Shown piece by piece: positions 44,340-53,688 of a stretch of 64,000 nucleotides of DNA; the stretch's first letter is position 1; each line of letters opens with the position of its first letter. The stretch is from positions 682,001 through 746,000 of the forward strand of contig NZ_CP071130.1 in the NCBI RefSeq assembly GCF_017220215.1, given 5' to 3'. The DNA is from Caballeronia sp. M1242. GTDB taxonomy: Bacteria; Pseudomonadota; Gammaproteobacteria; Burkholderiales; Burkholderiaceae. A program made the translations under genes and the position numbers. The notes below the pieces were generated by a model that ran no database searches, was not told where the DNA came from, and saw nothing but the letters and a program-made list of their open reading frames with translations.

Positions 44340-45329
44340 TCAGGCGAAAAAGCACGCGGCCGACGCGCCGTTATCGAGCACGCGCAATTCGGGCATTTCC
44401 AACGCGCATCGCGCTTCTGCCATCGGGCAACGCGTATGGAACACGCAGCCGGAAGGCGGACTGATAGGGCTCGGGATATCACCGGACAAGATCTGCACGG
44501 TCTTGCCGCGCTCGACAGCCGGATCAGGCACCGGCACCGCCGAAAGCAGCGCGCGCGTGTACGGATGCCGCGGCGTTTCGTAAAGCGCCTGCTTGTCGGC
44601 GAGCTCCATCACGCGGCCGAGATACATCACCATCACGCGGTCCGAGATATGGCGCACCACCGCGAGATCATGCGCGATGAAGATGAGCGACAGCCCCATC
44701 TCCGACTGCAACGACTTCAGCAGATTGACGATCTGCGCCTGAATGGAGACGTCGAGCGCGGAAACGGGTTCGTCGCAGATCACGAGCTTCGGCTCCACGA
44801 TCAGCGCACGCGCGATGCCGATACGCTGGCACTGACCGCCCGAAAACTCGTGCGGATAGCGGTTGATCATCTGCTCGCGCAGGCCGACTTTCGCCATCAT
44901 CGCGCGCACGCGTGCCTGACTTTCCTCTTTGCCGATACCCGGCCGATGCTCGGTCAACGGCTCCGCGATGATCTGCCCGACCGTCATGCGCGGATCGAGC
45001 GATGCGAGCGGGTCCTGAAAGATCATCTGCACGTCGGCGCGCGCCGCATGCCATTCGCGCGGCGAGGCCCGCGTGAGATTCGTGCCCATCCACACGATGT
45101 CGCCGCTCGTCGCCGGGATCAGGTTCAGAATGGCGCGCGAAAGCGTCGACTTCCCGCAGCCAGATTCGCCCACCACGCCGAGCGTCTCGCCCGCGCGAAG
45201 ATCGAAGCTCACGCCGTCGACGGCCTTCAGCGTGCGCGCGGGCGCCCACGGCAGGCGGCTCTTCGCCTTCACCTGGAAATGCACGCGCATGTCGCGCACG
45301 GAAAGAATGGTCGATGCCGCGTCAGACAT
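44340..45329 (-). CDS. oppF: Oligopeptide ABC transporter ATPase (OppF/DppF-type)
   Basis: 329 residues from ATG 45329, overlapping oppD by 8 nt. Walker A GESGCGKST, signature EFSGGQCQRIGIARAL, Walker B LVICDEPVSALD and H-loop FIAHDLAV. The C-terminal oligopeptide-transporter extension has Cys residues (GCVFHTRCPMAEARC) that may hold a 4Fe-4S cluster, as in related transporters. It is one of two ATPases of the pump. Confidence 0.92.
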   Translation of the reverse strand: MSDAASTILSVRDMRVHFQVKAKSRLPWAPARTLKAVDGVSFDLRAGETLGVVGESGCGKSTLSRAILNLIPATSGDIVWMGTNLTRASPREWHAARADVQMIFQDPLASLDPRMTVGQIIAEPLTEHRPGIGKEESQARVRAMMAKVGLREQMINRYPHEFSGGQCQRIGIARALIVEPKLVICDEPVSALDVSIQAQIVNLLKSLQSEMGLSLIFIAHDLAVVRHISDRVMVMYLGRVMELADKQALYETPRHPYTRALLSAVPVPDPAVERGKTVQILSGDIPSPISPPSGCVFHTRCPMAEARCALEMPELRVLDNGASAACFFA

Positions 45330-46320
45330 GGCTCGCCTCCCGATAACGCGTCGCCAGCGCATCCACGGGCCGATGGCACGCGCGCAGCCAGTGCGCGCCG
45401 TCGACCGCCGCAAGCGCGGGCGCGCGCTCGGCGCATTCTGCGGCGGCATCCGCGCAACGTTCGTGGAACGGGCAGCCCGCCGGCGGATGCGCCATGTTCG
45501 GCGGATTGCCGGGAATGCCGGTGAGCTCGCCGCCTTGCTGGTCGAGGCGCGGCAACGCGCGCAGCAAGCCGATGGTGTACGGATGCGAAGGTTTCGCGAA
45601 CAGCGTGGCGGCGTCGCATTGCTCCATCACGCGGCCGCCGTACATCACCATGACCTTTTCGCACAAACCGGCGACGACGCCGAGATCATGCGTGATCAAC
45701 ACGATGGACGTGCCGAAATCGCGCTGCAAGTCCCGCAGCAGTTGCAGCACCTGCGCCTGCACGGTGACGTCGAGCGCGGTGGTCGGCTCGTCGGCGAACA
45801 GCACTTCGGGCTCGCAGAGCAGCGCCATCGCGATCATCACGCGCTGCCGCATGCCGCCCGACAACTCGTGCGGATACTGTCCGATGCGATGCGCCGCCTC
45901 GGGAATGCGCACGGCTTCCAGCATGGCGATGGCCCGCTTCTTCGCCTCGCGGCGCGTCATGTTCTTGTGCAGTTCCAGCACTTCGGTCATTTGCCGCTCG
46001 ATGGTCAGGTACGGATTGAGCGAGCTCATCGGGTCCTGAAAGATCATCGAGAGGCGGTTGCCGCGAATCCGGTTCAGCGCCTTCGCGGACATGCCGAGCA
46101 GGTTCTCGCCGCGATACATCGCGTGGCCGCTTGCGCGCCCGTTCGACGCCAGCAGCCCGAGCATGGCGAGCACCGTCTGGCTTTTGCCTGAGCCCGATTC
46201 GCCGACGATGCCGAGCGTTTCGCCCTCTTCCAGCGTGAAGCTCACGCCGTTGACCGCGCGAACGGTGGCGTCGTGTGTCGCGAACTCGACGCGCAGATCG
46301 TTGATTTCGACTAGCGGCAT
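45322..46320 (-). CDS. oppD: Oligopeptide ABC transporter ATPase (OppD/DppD-type)
   Basis: 332 residues. Walker A GESGSGKSQ (Gln replaces the usual Thr after Ser-Lys, as often in OppD), signature ELSGGMRQRVMIAMAL, Walker B VLFADEPTTALD and H-loop LITHDLGV. The C-terminal Cys-containing extension is present (GCPFHERCADAAAEC). It overlaps oppF and starts 3 nt after oppC. Confidence 0.92.
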   Translation of the reverse strand: MPLVEINDLRVEFATHDATVRAVNGVSFTLEEGETLGIVGESGSGKSQTVLAMLGLLASNGRASGHAMYRGENLLGMSAKALNRIRGNRLSMIFQDPMSSLNPYLTIERQMTEVLELHKNMTRREAKKRAIAMLEAVRIPEAAHRIGQYPHELSGGMRQRVMIAMALLCEPEVLFADEPTTALDVTVQAQVLQLLRDLQRDFGTSIVLITHDLGVVAGLCEKVMVMYGGRVMEQCDAATLFAKPSHPYTIGLLRALPRLDQQGGELTGIPGNPPNMAHPPAGCPFHERCADAAAECAERAPALAAVDGAHWLRACHRPVDALATRYREASHV

Positions 46321-46323
46321 GGC

Positions 46324-47214
46324 TCACCTGTCCTTCGGATCGAGCGCATCGCGCAGCCCGTCGCCGACAAAATTGATGCAATAGAGCGTCACCGACAGCA
46401 GCCCGGCCGGAAACAGCAGAATCCACGGCGACGCTTCCATCACGCCGACGCCGTCCTGAATCAGCACGCCCCAACTGGTCATCGGCTCCTGCACGCCGAG
46501 ACCGAGGAACGACAGCACCGACTCCGTGAGAATCACGCCCGGCACAGTGACGGTCGTATAGATCGCGACGATGCCGAGCAGATTCGGCACCACATGCCGC
46601 GCGATAATGCGCCGCGTCGGCACGCCGATGGCACGCGCCGCCTCCACGTATTCCTTCGAGCGGATGGCGAGCGTCTGGCCGCGCACCACGCGCGCCATGT
46701 CCATCCACGAGAAGACGGTGATGGTCAGCACGACGAGATAGAACTCGCGGCCGAGCAGCGTCACCATCAGAATGGCGATGAGCAGGTACGGAATGGCGTA
46801 CATCATGTCGACGAAGCGCATCATTGCGTTGTCGACGCGTCCGCCGACGAAGCCCGCAATCGCGCCCCACACGATGCCGAGCGTCACGGACGTGAGCGTG
46901 GCGAGCGCGCCGATCATCAGCGAGACGCGTCCGCCGACGAGACAGCGCACGAGCAAATCGCGGCCGGTTTCGTCCGTGCCGAAGAGATGCCAGCGAGCGA
47001 ACGTGGGCGGCGCGCTCATCGCGTTCCAGTCGGCGGAATCGAACGCGTTCGGCAATACCCAAGGTCCGACGATGCACGCAAGCGTGATGAAGGCGAGCAG
47101 CGCCAGACTCACGACCGCCGCCTTGTTGCGCAGAAAGCGCGCGCGGGCGTCCTGCCACGGACTGCGGCACGCAATCGCCTGTTCGAGCATTGGCGCCAGA
47201 GAAGCAGATTTCAT
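46324..47214 (-). CDS. oppC: Oligopeptide ABC transporter permease (OppC/DppC-type)
   Basis: 296 residues from ATG 47214. Six predicted membrane helices, the OppC N-terminal domain (FLRNKAAVVSLALLAFITLA) and the permease EAA motif (EYVEAARAIGVPTRRIIARH). The stretch HLFGTDETGRDLLVR is typical of the DppC/OppC subfamily. It starts 11 nt after oppB. Confidence 0.93.
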   Translation of the reverse strand: MKSASLAPMLEQAIACRSPWQDARARFLRNKAAVVSLALLAFITLACIVGPWVLPNAFDSADWNAMSAPPTFARWHLFGTDETGRDLLVRCLVGGRVSLMIGALATLTSVTLGIVWGAIAGFVGGRVDNAMMRFVDMMYAIPYLLIAILMVTLLGREFYLVVLTITVFSWMDMARVVRGQTLAIRSKEYVEAARAIGVPTRRIIARHVVPNLLGIVAIYTTVTVPGVILTESVLSFLGLGVQEPMTSWGVLIQDGVGVMEASPWILLFPAGLLSVTLYCINFVGDGLRDALDPKDR

Positions 47215-47225
47215 CGCGCGGCCTT

Positions 47226-48146
47226 TCAGTAACGGATCTTCGGATCGAGCCACGCGTACGCGAGATCGACCAGCAAGTTGAGCAGCACGGCCACGACCGT
47301 GACCAGCACGACGAGGCCGAGCACGAGCGTGTAATCGCGATTGGCCGCGCCGTTCACGATCAGCTTGCCGATGCCGGGCAGCGAGAACACGGACTCCGTG
47401 ACGACCGCCGCCGTGATCGACGAGATCGCGAGCGGCCCGATCACGGAGACGACCGGGATCAGCGTCGGCTTGAGCGCATGACGCAGCACGATGGCGCGCA
47501 TCGGCAAGCCTTTCGCGCGGGCGGTGCGAATGTACGGCGTGTTCATCACTTCGATCAGGCTCGCGCGCGTGACGCGGCCGACCGTCGCGACGTTGATCAT
47601 CACGAGGAGCGCGACCGGCAGGACCATGTAGCGCGCGTCCGCCCCGTTCCAGCCGCCCGCGGGCAGCCACTTGAGGCCGATGGCGAAGACGAGAATCAGC
47701 ACCGGCCCGATGACGAACGACGGGAACGCATTGCCCGCGTTGCTGATGAGCATCAGCGCGTAGTCCGCGATGCTATTGCGCCGCAGCGCCGCGCCCGCGC
47801 CGAGCAGCACGCCGACGACGATGGCCAGCGCCATCGACACGCCGCCGATGGTGAGCGATACCGGCAGCGCGCGCAGCACGAGTTCGTTCACGCTCCAGTC
47901 GGCGTAACGGAACGACGCGCCGAGGTCGCCGTGCAGCAGGCCGTCGAGGTAAAGCAGATACTGCTTCCACAACGGCTCGCCGAGGTGATACTTCGCCTGC
48001 AGGTTCGCGAGCACTTCGGCGGAGACCTTGCGCTCGCCGTCGAACGGACCGCCGGGCGTGGCGTGCAGCAGCAGATAGCAGACCGTCACGACGATCAGGA
48101 GCGTCGGCAGCGTGAGCAGCACGCGACGCAGAGCATATGACCACAT
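47226..48146 (-). CDS. oppB: Oligopeptide ABC transporter permease (OppB/DppB-type)
   Basis: 306 residues with six membrane helices. N-terminal signature YALRRVLLTLPTLLIVVTVC, DppB-type KYHLGEPLWKQYLLYL, and EAA motif (TPYIRTARAKGLPMRAIVLRH, landmarks IRTARAKGLP). It pairs with OppC to form the channel. 18 nt downstream of oppA. Confidence 0.93.
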   Translation of the reverse strand: MWSYALRRVLLTLPTLLIVVTVCYLLLHATPGGPFDGERKVSAEVLANLQAKYHLGEPLWKQYLLYLDGLLHGDLGASFRYADWSVNELVLRALPVSLTIGGVSMALAIVVGVLLGAGAALRRNSIADYALMLISNAGNAFPSFVIGPVLILVFAIGLKWLPAGGWNGADARYMVLPVALLVMINVATVGRVTRASLIEVMNTPYIRTARAKGLPMRAIVLRHALKPTLIPVVSVIGPLAISSITAAVVTESVFSLPGIGKLIVNGAANRDYTLVLGLVVLVTVVAVLLNLLVDLAYAWLDPKIRY

Positions 48147-48164
48147 GAGAGCGCGTCCTTGGCG

Positions 48165-49799
48165 TCAATGCTTGACGATGTAGAGGTCCTTGCTGCCGTA
48201 GTGGTCCGCCGGATTCTTCAGCGAATAGCCGCCGACCGTGCTGCGCACGAGGCGCGGCAAGCCGTATTGCAGAAGCGGCAGCATCGGATAGTCGTCCATC
48301 ACGAGCTTGGCCGCCTCGGTCAGCAGTTGCTTGCGTTTGACGAGATCCGTGGTTTCGCTTGCTTGTTTGACGAGCGCGTCGGCCTTCGGATTGCAGTTGA
48401 AGTTGTCGTTCTGCTCCGACTTGCACTGCACGAGCGTGAGGAAGGTCGTCGCGTCGTTGTAGTCCGCCACCCAGCCGTTGCGCGCGATCTGGTAGTCGCC
48501 GTCATGGCGCTTCTTCAAGAGCACCTTGAATTCCATCGACTCGATGTCGGTCGCGAGGCCCAGCTTCGTTTTCCACTCGGACGCCGCGAAGATCGCCATC
48601 TTCTTGTTGTAGTCGCTCGTGTTCATCGCGAAACGCAGCGTCGTGCCCGGCTTCACGCCCGCCTGTTCGAGCAGCTTCTTCGCTTCGGCGACGCGCTTGT
48701 CCATCGGCCAGTTCGCCCATTCATAGGCCGATACGTCCGCGCCGCTCACGCCCTTCGGCAGCAGGCCGTAGCTCGGCGTCTGGCCGTCGGCGGTTACGCG
48801 TTGCGCGAGCAGATCGCGGTCGATCACCATGGAAAGCGCCTTGCGCACGCGCACGTCCTTCAGGAGCAGATCGCGGTTGTTGAAGCTGTAGTAGCGCGTG
48901 CCGAGAATCAGCGAGTTGCGGATATCGTTGGGAAATTGCTGACGGTACTTGGCGTACGTGCCGGTGGGCAGTTGATACGTCATGTCGTTCTCGCCCGACT
49001 GGAACAGTTTGACGTCCGTGTTCTCGTCCTCGACCGGCAAGTATGTAACTTTCGTCAACTGGACGTGTTCCTTGTCCCAGTAATTCGGGTTCTTCGCGAG
49101 CACGAGCTTGCTGTTGACCTGCCAGTCCTTCAACTGGAACGGGCCGTTGCTGACGATATTGCCCGGCTTCGTCCACTCCTTGCCGAACTTCTCCACCGTC
49201 GCGCGATGCACCGGCCCGAGGTTCGCGTTCGACATCAACTCGGGCAAGAACGGCACGGGACCCGAAGTCTTCACTTCGAGCGTGGTCGCGTCGATGGCGC
49301 GCACGCCGAGCGCGCTCGCCGGCTTCTTGCCCGCGACGATCTCCGCGCCGTTCAGAAGGAACGGGCCGAACACGCTCGCGTACGACGACGCCGTTTTCGG
49401 ATCGATGAAGCGCTGGCAGCCGTACACAAAGTCGTTCGCGGTCACCGTGTCGCCGTTGGACCAGCGCGCGTTCTTGCGCAAGTGAAAAATCCACGTCGTG
49501 GGGTCCTTCTGCTCCCACTTCTCCGCGACGCCGGGAACGACTGCGCCGTCGCCGTTGGTCGCCGTGAGCCCTTCGAAGAGGTCGCGCGCCAGATTCGCCG
49601 CGCCGACCGATTCGACCAGCGCCGGATCGAGCGTCTCCACTTCCGAGCCGTTGTTGCGCACCAGTTCCTGCTTGGCGGCAAGCGTCACGCCGGGCGGGAC
49701 GATGGCGGCTGCGGCAGGCATCGCCACGAACACGAAGGCGGCGCTGGCGGCCGCAATTGCTGTGCGGTGGAAGCAGCTTAGAACGGCGAATGACTTCAT
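48165..49799 (-). CDS. oppA: Periplasmic oligopeptide-binding protein (OppA/MppA-type)
   Basis: 544 residues from ATG 49799, with AGAGGAA upstream. The signal peptide ends near MPAAAA. Family 5 solute-binding signatures: VETLDPALVES, ARDLFEGLTATNGDGAVVPG, NDFVYGCQRFIDPKTASSYA and SNGPFQLKDW. First gene of the opp-oprD operon. OppA-type proteins bind peptides of about 2-5 residues; the cell-wall peptide binder MppA belongs to the same group, so recycling of murein peptides is an alternative role. Confidence 0.93.
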   Translation of the reverse strand: MKSFAVLSCFHRTAIAAASAAFVFVAMPAAAAIVPPGVTLAAKQELVRNNGSEVETLDPALVESVGAANLARDLFEGLTATNGDGAVVPGVAEKWEQKDPTTWIFHLRKNARWSNGDTVTANDFVYGCQRFIDPKTASSYASVFGPFLLNGAEIVAGKKPASALGVRAIDATTLEVKTSGPVPFLPELMSNANLGPVHRATVEKFGKEWTKPGNIVSNGPFQLKDWQVNSKLVLAKNPNYWDKEHVQLTKVTYLPVEDENTDVKLFQSGENDMTYQLPTGTYAKYRQQFPNDIRNSLILGTRYYSFNNRDLLLKDVRVRKALSMVIDRDLLAQRVTADGQTPSYGLLPKGVSGADVSAYEWANWPMDKRVAEAKKLLEQAGVKPGTTLRFAMNTSDYNKKMAIFAASEWKTKLGLATDIESMEFKVLLKKRHDGDYQIARNGWVADYNDATTFLTLVQCKSEQNDNFNCNPKADALVKQASETTDLVKRKQLLTEAAKLVMDDYPMLPLLQYGLPRLVRSTVGGYSLKNPADHYGSKDLYIVKH

Positions 49800-50147
49800 C
49801 GGATTCCTCTTTGTCTCGTTGTCGTGTTTCTTCTGGAAGCGGCGCGTGCGGCAACGTTTAGCGCATATTCGCTAAACCAACGAACGATCGCGCTTAGTAC
49901 GTCTAATGAGTCGAAACCATGCGTCGCGTTCGGAACATTTCCGAGCGGCGCTCGATTTGCTTGATGACTGCCGGCGAGTATTTCGCATCGGTCATGCGGA
50001 TGCCACCCGCAATCGCGCTTGATGACGAAATTTTTCGAAATATTGCCCGAATGAGCGACTAGGACCGGAGCGAGCCTGCGCCGGCTCCACCGAACGGACC
50101 GCAGCGTATCGTCGCAAAAATCGCGCGACGACACGCTCACTGCAAAA
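49800..50147. other. Intergenic region upstream of oppA (no gene seen)
   Basis: 348 nt between the oppA start and the stop of the VOC gene, which is read in the same direction. Expected to hold the oppA promoter and the VOC 3' end. I saw no convincing ORF, hairpin terminator or repeat. Confidence 0.5.
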
Positions 50148-50618
50148 TCAGGCTCCGCCGAAGAGGCGCTCCGCGCGAACGCGCAATTCCTCGGGCGATA
50201 CGTCTTCCTTGTGCGTCGCGATCCACCAGACATGGCCGAACGGATCGCGCACCTTGCCGCCGCGGTCGCCGTAGAACTGGTCTTCGACCGGACGCAGAAT
50301 GGTGGCGCCCTCGTCGACGGCGCGCTGCACCACGGCATCGACGTCTTCCACGTACAGATGCAGCATCACCGGCGTGCCGCCGATCGCAAGCGGACCTCTC
50401 ACCTCCATTTCGGGGAATTCGTCGCTCAGATAAAACGGATTGCCGCCGATCAGCAGCTCCGCATGTCCGACACGCCCGCCCGGCTCCTGCATGGTGAAGA
50501 CTTCGGTCGCGCCGAACGCTTTCTTGTAGAAGTCGATGGCCGCGACGCCGCCCGCCACCGCGATATACGGAATCACGCCATGACGGCCTTCGGGAATAGG
50601 ATCGACTGGTGCACTCAT
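50148..50618 (-). CDS. VOC-family (glyoxalase/PhnB-like) protein
   Basis: 156 residues from ATG 50618, behind a strong AGGAGG site. Two beta-alpha-beta-beta-beta modules of the vicinal oxygen chelate fold: IPYIAVAGGVAAIDFYKKAF with GHAELLIGGNPFYLSDE, and LHLYVEDVDAVVQRAVDEGA with VRDPFGHVWWIATHKED. It is closest to the PhnB/YdcN-like group, where metal ligands are often incomplete, so enzymatic activity is unclear. Divergent from the SDR gene. Confidence 0.88.
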   Translation of the reverse strand: MSAPVDPIPEGRHGVIPYIAVAGGVAAIDFYKKAFGATEVFTMQEPGGRVGHAELLIGGNPFYLSDEFPEMEVRGPLAIGGTPVMLHLYVEDVDAVVQRAVDEGATILRPVEDQFYGDRGGKVRDPFGHVWWIATHKEDVSPEELRVRAERLFGGA

Positions 50619-50800
50619 GAATGCCTCCTGGAATCGGCTAAGGTTAGCGGACGCCGCATTCGCCACCGGCGGCGCACATCAAATGGTGCCGGTTTTGGCG
50701 AGCGCCGCAAAGCACGGCCACGCGCGCTTAACAAGTTTTCACTATTCGCTTCATACTCTCGGTCGGAGCACGTCCCACTTCCCCATCAAACGGAGCACTC

Positions 50801-51562
50801 ATGCACGATCTGAAAGGCAAGTCGATCCTCATCACGGGCGCGAGCACGGGCATCGGCGCGGCGGCGGCCCGCGCGTTCGGACGTTACGGCGCGAATGTCG
50901 CGGTGCATTACAACAGTTCGAAGGACCAGGCCGAGGAAGTCGCGAAAGACGTGCGCGCGCTCGGCGTGAGCGCGATCACCGTCGGCGCGGACGTGCGCGA
51001 TTCGAAGGCGATCGTGGCCGCCGTCGCGCAAACGGTCGATGCGTTCGGGAAGATCGACGTGCTCATCAACAACGCGGGCAGCCTCGTTAAGCGCGAGCCG
51101 CTCGAAAGCGCGACCGACGAACTCTTCGACGACGTCATCAACATCAATGCGCGCTCGGTCGTCGTGTTCACGCGCGCGGCGCTGCCTTCGCTGCGCTCGG
51201 GCGGCGGCGGCTCGATCATCAACGTGACGTCGGTGGCGGCGCGCAATGGCGGCGGTCCGGGCGCGCTGCTGTACGCGGCGTCGAAAGGCTTCGTCAGCAC
51301 CATCACGAAGGGCATGGCGAAGGAATTCGCCGCCGACCGCATCCGCGTGAACGCCGTCGCGCCGGGCGTGATCGGCACGCCGTTTCACGACCGCTTCTCG
51401 ACGCCCGAGCAACTCGAAGGCTTCCGCAAGTCGATCCCGATGGGTTATATCGGCGAAGCGGACGATTGCAGCGGCGCGTTCCTGTATCTTGCGTCGGAGG
51501 CGATGTCGCGCTACGTGACCGGCCAGATCATCGACGTCAACGGCGGCCAGTTGATGCCGTGA
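50801..51562 (+). CDS. Short-chain dehydrogenase/reductase
   Basis: 253 residues, classical SDR. Cofactor motif LITGASTGIGAAA, NNAG motif LINNAGSL, catalytic Tyr-Lys in LLYAASKGFV, and PG motif VAPGVIGTPF. There is no acidic residue at the end of strand 2 (HYNSSKD), which favours NADP. The substrate is unknown. A ribosome binding site (CGGAG) precedes the start. Confidence 0.92.
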   Translation: MHDLKGKSILITGASTGIGAAAARAFGRYGANVAVHYNSSKDQAEEVAKDVRALGVSAITVGADVRDSKAIVAAVAQTVDAFGKIDVLINNAGSLVKREPLESATDELFDDVININARSVVVFTRAALPSLRSGGGGSIINVTSVAARNGGGPGALLYAASKGFVSTITKGMAKEFAADRIRVNAVAPGVIGTPFHDRFSTPEQLEGFRKSIPMGYIGEADDCSGAFLYLASEAMSRYVTGQIIDVNGGQLMP

Positions 51563-51620
51563 GGCGCGCCGGCCGTGTTATAAGGCGCAAGTCGTTACCG
51601 AAAAAAGGAGAATGCAGGAG

Positions 51621-53354
51621 ATGCCGTTGAAACAGCAACATCGCTTTCGGTCCCTCGCGCTGACGGCCGCGGCCGTCGCCGCGTTCAGCGTCGCCGGCTT
51701 CGTCGAAACGTCGCCCGCGTATGCGAAGACAGCGGACACGCAGCCGCAAGTCCTGACCGCCTCCGCCGTCGCCGTCGCGGACAAGTACGCCGCCGACACC
51801 GCCGAGCAAATCTTCAAGCAGGGCGGCAATGCGGTCGACGCGGCCGTCGCCATCGCGTTCACGCTCGCGGTCACGTATCCGGAAGCGGGCAACATCGGCG
51901 GCGGCGGGTTCATGACGCTTTACGTGGACCATCGGCCGTACTTCCTCGACTACCGCGAGCGCGCGCCGATTTCCGCCACGCGCAACATGTACCTCGACGA
52001 CAAGGGCGAGGTCATCAAGGGCATGAGCCTGTACGGGCATCGCGCGGTCGGCGTGCCGGGCACGGTGGAAGGCATGTGGGAAGCGCAGAAGCGTTTCGGC
52101 AGGCTGAAATGGAAGCAGGTGCTCGCGCCGGCGATTCAGTACGCGCAGGACGGTTTCGTCGTCGACGATCAACTGATCGAGCGGCGCGATCGCGCGTCGA
52201 AAGACTTCGCCGGCAAGACGAACTTCGACCTGTACTTCGGCGGCATGAAAGCGGGCGAAGTGTTCAAGCAGCCGGATCTCGCGCAGACGTTGCAGCGCAT
52301 CTCGGACAAGGGCGCCAAGGGCTTCTATCAGGGCAAGACCGCAGAGCTGATCGCCACGTCGATGACCGGACACGGACTCATCACCGCGCGCGATCTGAAG
52401 GAGTACAAGGCGGTCTGGCGGCAGCCGGTGGTGGCGAGCTGGAACGGCTATCGCGTGATCACCGCCCCGCCGCCGAGCTCGGGCGGCGTCGGCCTCGTGC
52501 AGTTGCTGAAGATGAAGGCCGACCTGAAGGACAAGTTCGAAGGCGTGCCGCTGGATTCCGCGCAGTACATCCACCTCGTCGCGGAGATCGAGAAGCGCGT
52601 GTTCGCCGACCGCGCGCAGTATCTCGGCGATCCCGACTTCTACAAGGTGCCGGTCGCGCAACTGATCGACGACGACTACATTCTGAAGCGCGCGCAGGAA
52701 GTGAATCCGGAGACGCCGTCCGATACCAAGAGCGTGCAGCCGGGGCTCGGCACGTCGATGCCCGAGAAGGCCGAGACGACGCACTTTTCGGTCGTCGACA
52801 AGTGGGGCAACGCGGTGTCGAACACGTACACGATCAACGGTTACTTCGGCGCAGGCGTCGTCGCGGAAGGCACGGGCGTCGTGCTGAACGACGAGATGGA
52901 CGACTTCTCCGCGAAACCGGGCGTGGCAAACATGTTCGGCGTGGTTGGCAGCGACGCGAACGCCATCGCGCCGCGCAAGCGCCCGCTTTCGTCGATGACG
53001 CCGACCATTCTCACGAAAGAAGACCAGGTCGCGATGGTGATCGGCACGCCGGGCGGATCGCGCATTTTCACGTCGATCTTTCAGGTGCTGTCGAACGTGT
53101 ACGACTTCCAGATGCCGCTCGCGGAAGCGGTGGGCGCCACGCGCTTTCACCATCAGCTGCTGCCGCCCAACACGATCTATCAGGAGCCGTTCCATCAGCT
53201 CGATCCGGAGGTCGTGAAGCAACTGGAGGCGAAGGGCTATACGTTCTCGATGCAAGGCTTCAACGGCGACATTCAGGCGATCCGCATCAACGGCGAAACG
53301 CCTGAGCCGATGTCCGATCCGCGCGGGCGTGGCGTGTCGCGCGTCATTCAGTAA
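51621..53354 (+). CDS. ggt: Gamma-glutamyltransferase
   Basis: 577 residues from ATG 51621, with GGAG 10 nt upstream; an ATG 9 nt earlier has no room for a site. The signal peptide ends AYA. The proenzyme is cut before the nucleophile Thr386 in the KAETTHFSVVD motif, giving large and small subunits. Other hallmarks: GGNAVDAAVA, AGNIGGGGFM, the substrate-binding YRERAP, PPPSSGGVGL and the oxyanion-site PLSSMTPT. It hydrolyses glutathione and gamma-glutamyl compounds in the periplasm. The opp/oprD peptide-uptake system nearby could take up the released Cys-Gly (inference). Confidence 0.95.
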   Translation: MPLKQQHRFRSLALTAAAVAAFSVAGFVETSPAYAKTADTQPQVLTASAVAVADKYAADTAEQIFKQGGNAVDAAVAIAFTLAVTYPEAGNIGGGGFMTLYVDHRPYFLDYRERAPISATRNMYLDDKGEVIKGMSLYGHRAVGVPGTVEGMWEAQKRFGRLKWKQVLAPAIQYAQDGFVVDDQLIERRDRASKDFAGKTNFDLYFGGMKAGEVFKQPDLAQTLQRISDKGAKGFYQGKTAELIATSMTGHGLITARDLKEYKAVWRQPVVASWNGYRVITAPPPSSGGVGLVQLLKMKADLKDKFEGVPLDSAQYIHLVAEIEKRVFADRAQYLGDPDFYKVPVAQLIDDDYILKRAQEVNPETPSDTKSVQPGLGTSMPEKAETTHFSVVDKWGNAVSNTYTINGYFGAGVVAEGTGVVLNDEMDDFSAKPGVANMFGVVGSDANAIAPRKRPLSSMTPTILTKEDQVAMVIGTPGGSRIFTSIFQVLSNVYDFQMPLAEAVGATRFHHQLLPPNTIYQEPFHQLDPEVVKQLEAKGYTFSMQGFNGDIQAIRINGETPEPMSDPRGRGVSRVIQ

Positions 53355-53395
53355 CGCGGCTTTGGCGCTTTCAAGATGAAAGCGTCACACTCGGT

Positions 53396-53422
53396 CCGGA
53401 CTAGGCATTTGCCCTAGTCCGG
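53396..53422. repeat. 10-bp perfect inverted repeat with CTAGG/CCTAG core
   Basis: CCGGACTAGG and CCTAGTCCGG enclose a 7-nt loop, 42 nt after the ggt stop. The hairpin is strong but lacks a T-run, so it may act as a weak terminator or as an operator. A smaller TAGGG/CCCTA palindrome lies at 55362, on the other side of the NCS2 gene. Confidence 0.5.
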
Positions 53423-53688
53423 CTTTCGCTGGTCGCGCTCCTACGCCCGTCCTAGGCGGGATTCTCAGAAATATAAGAATGCTGGCATGAGCGGCATGTT
53501 TCGCGCGGGATTGGACCGCGCGTTTCGTTCCCCTAGTCTCTGTCCTGACCGAGTGCACCATGCGCCGCTGTGCGCGACGCACCCGGCATATCCAGAACTA
53601 CATACGAGACGACCCTGACGACGGAACCGCAGTGCGCATCGACGCGCGCACGGGCATTCGTTTCAGCGTGCTGATAAAGGAGCAGCTC

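Noticed and set aside
48159-49781. 540-codon plus-strand frame
   Set aside because: Exact shadow of oppA on the opposite strand.
51537-53255. 572-codon minus-strand frame
   Set aside because: Antisense to gamma-glutamyltransferase, which has full family motifs.
53355-53688. Purine riboswitch before the NCS2 permease
   Set aside because: No three-way junction with the conserved purine-aptamer loops could be seen; only a single hairpin.
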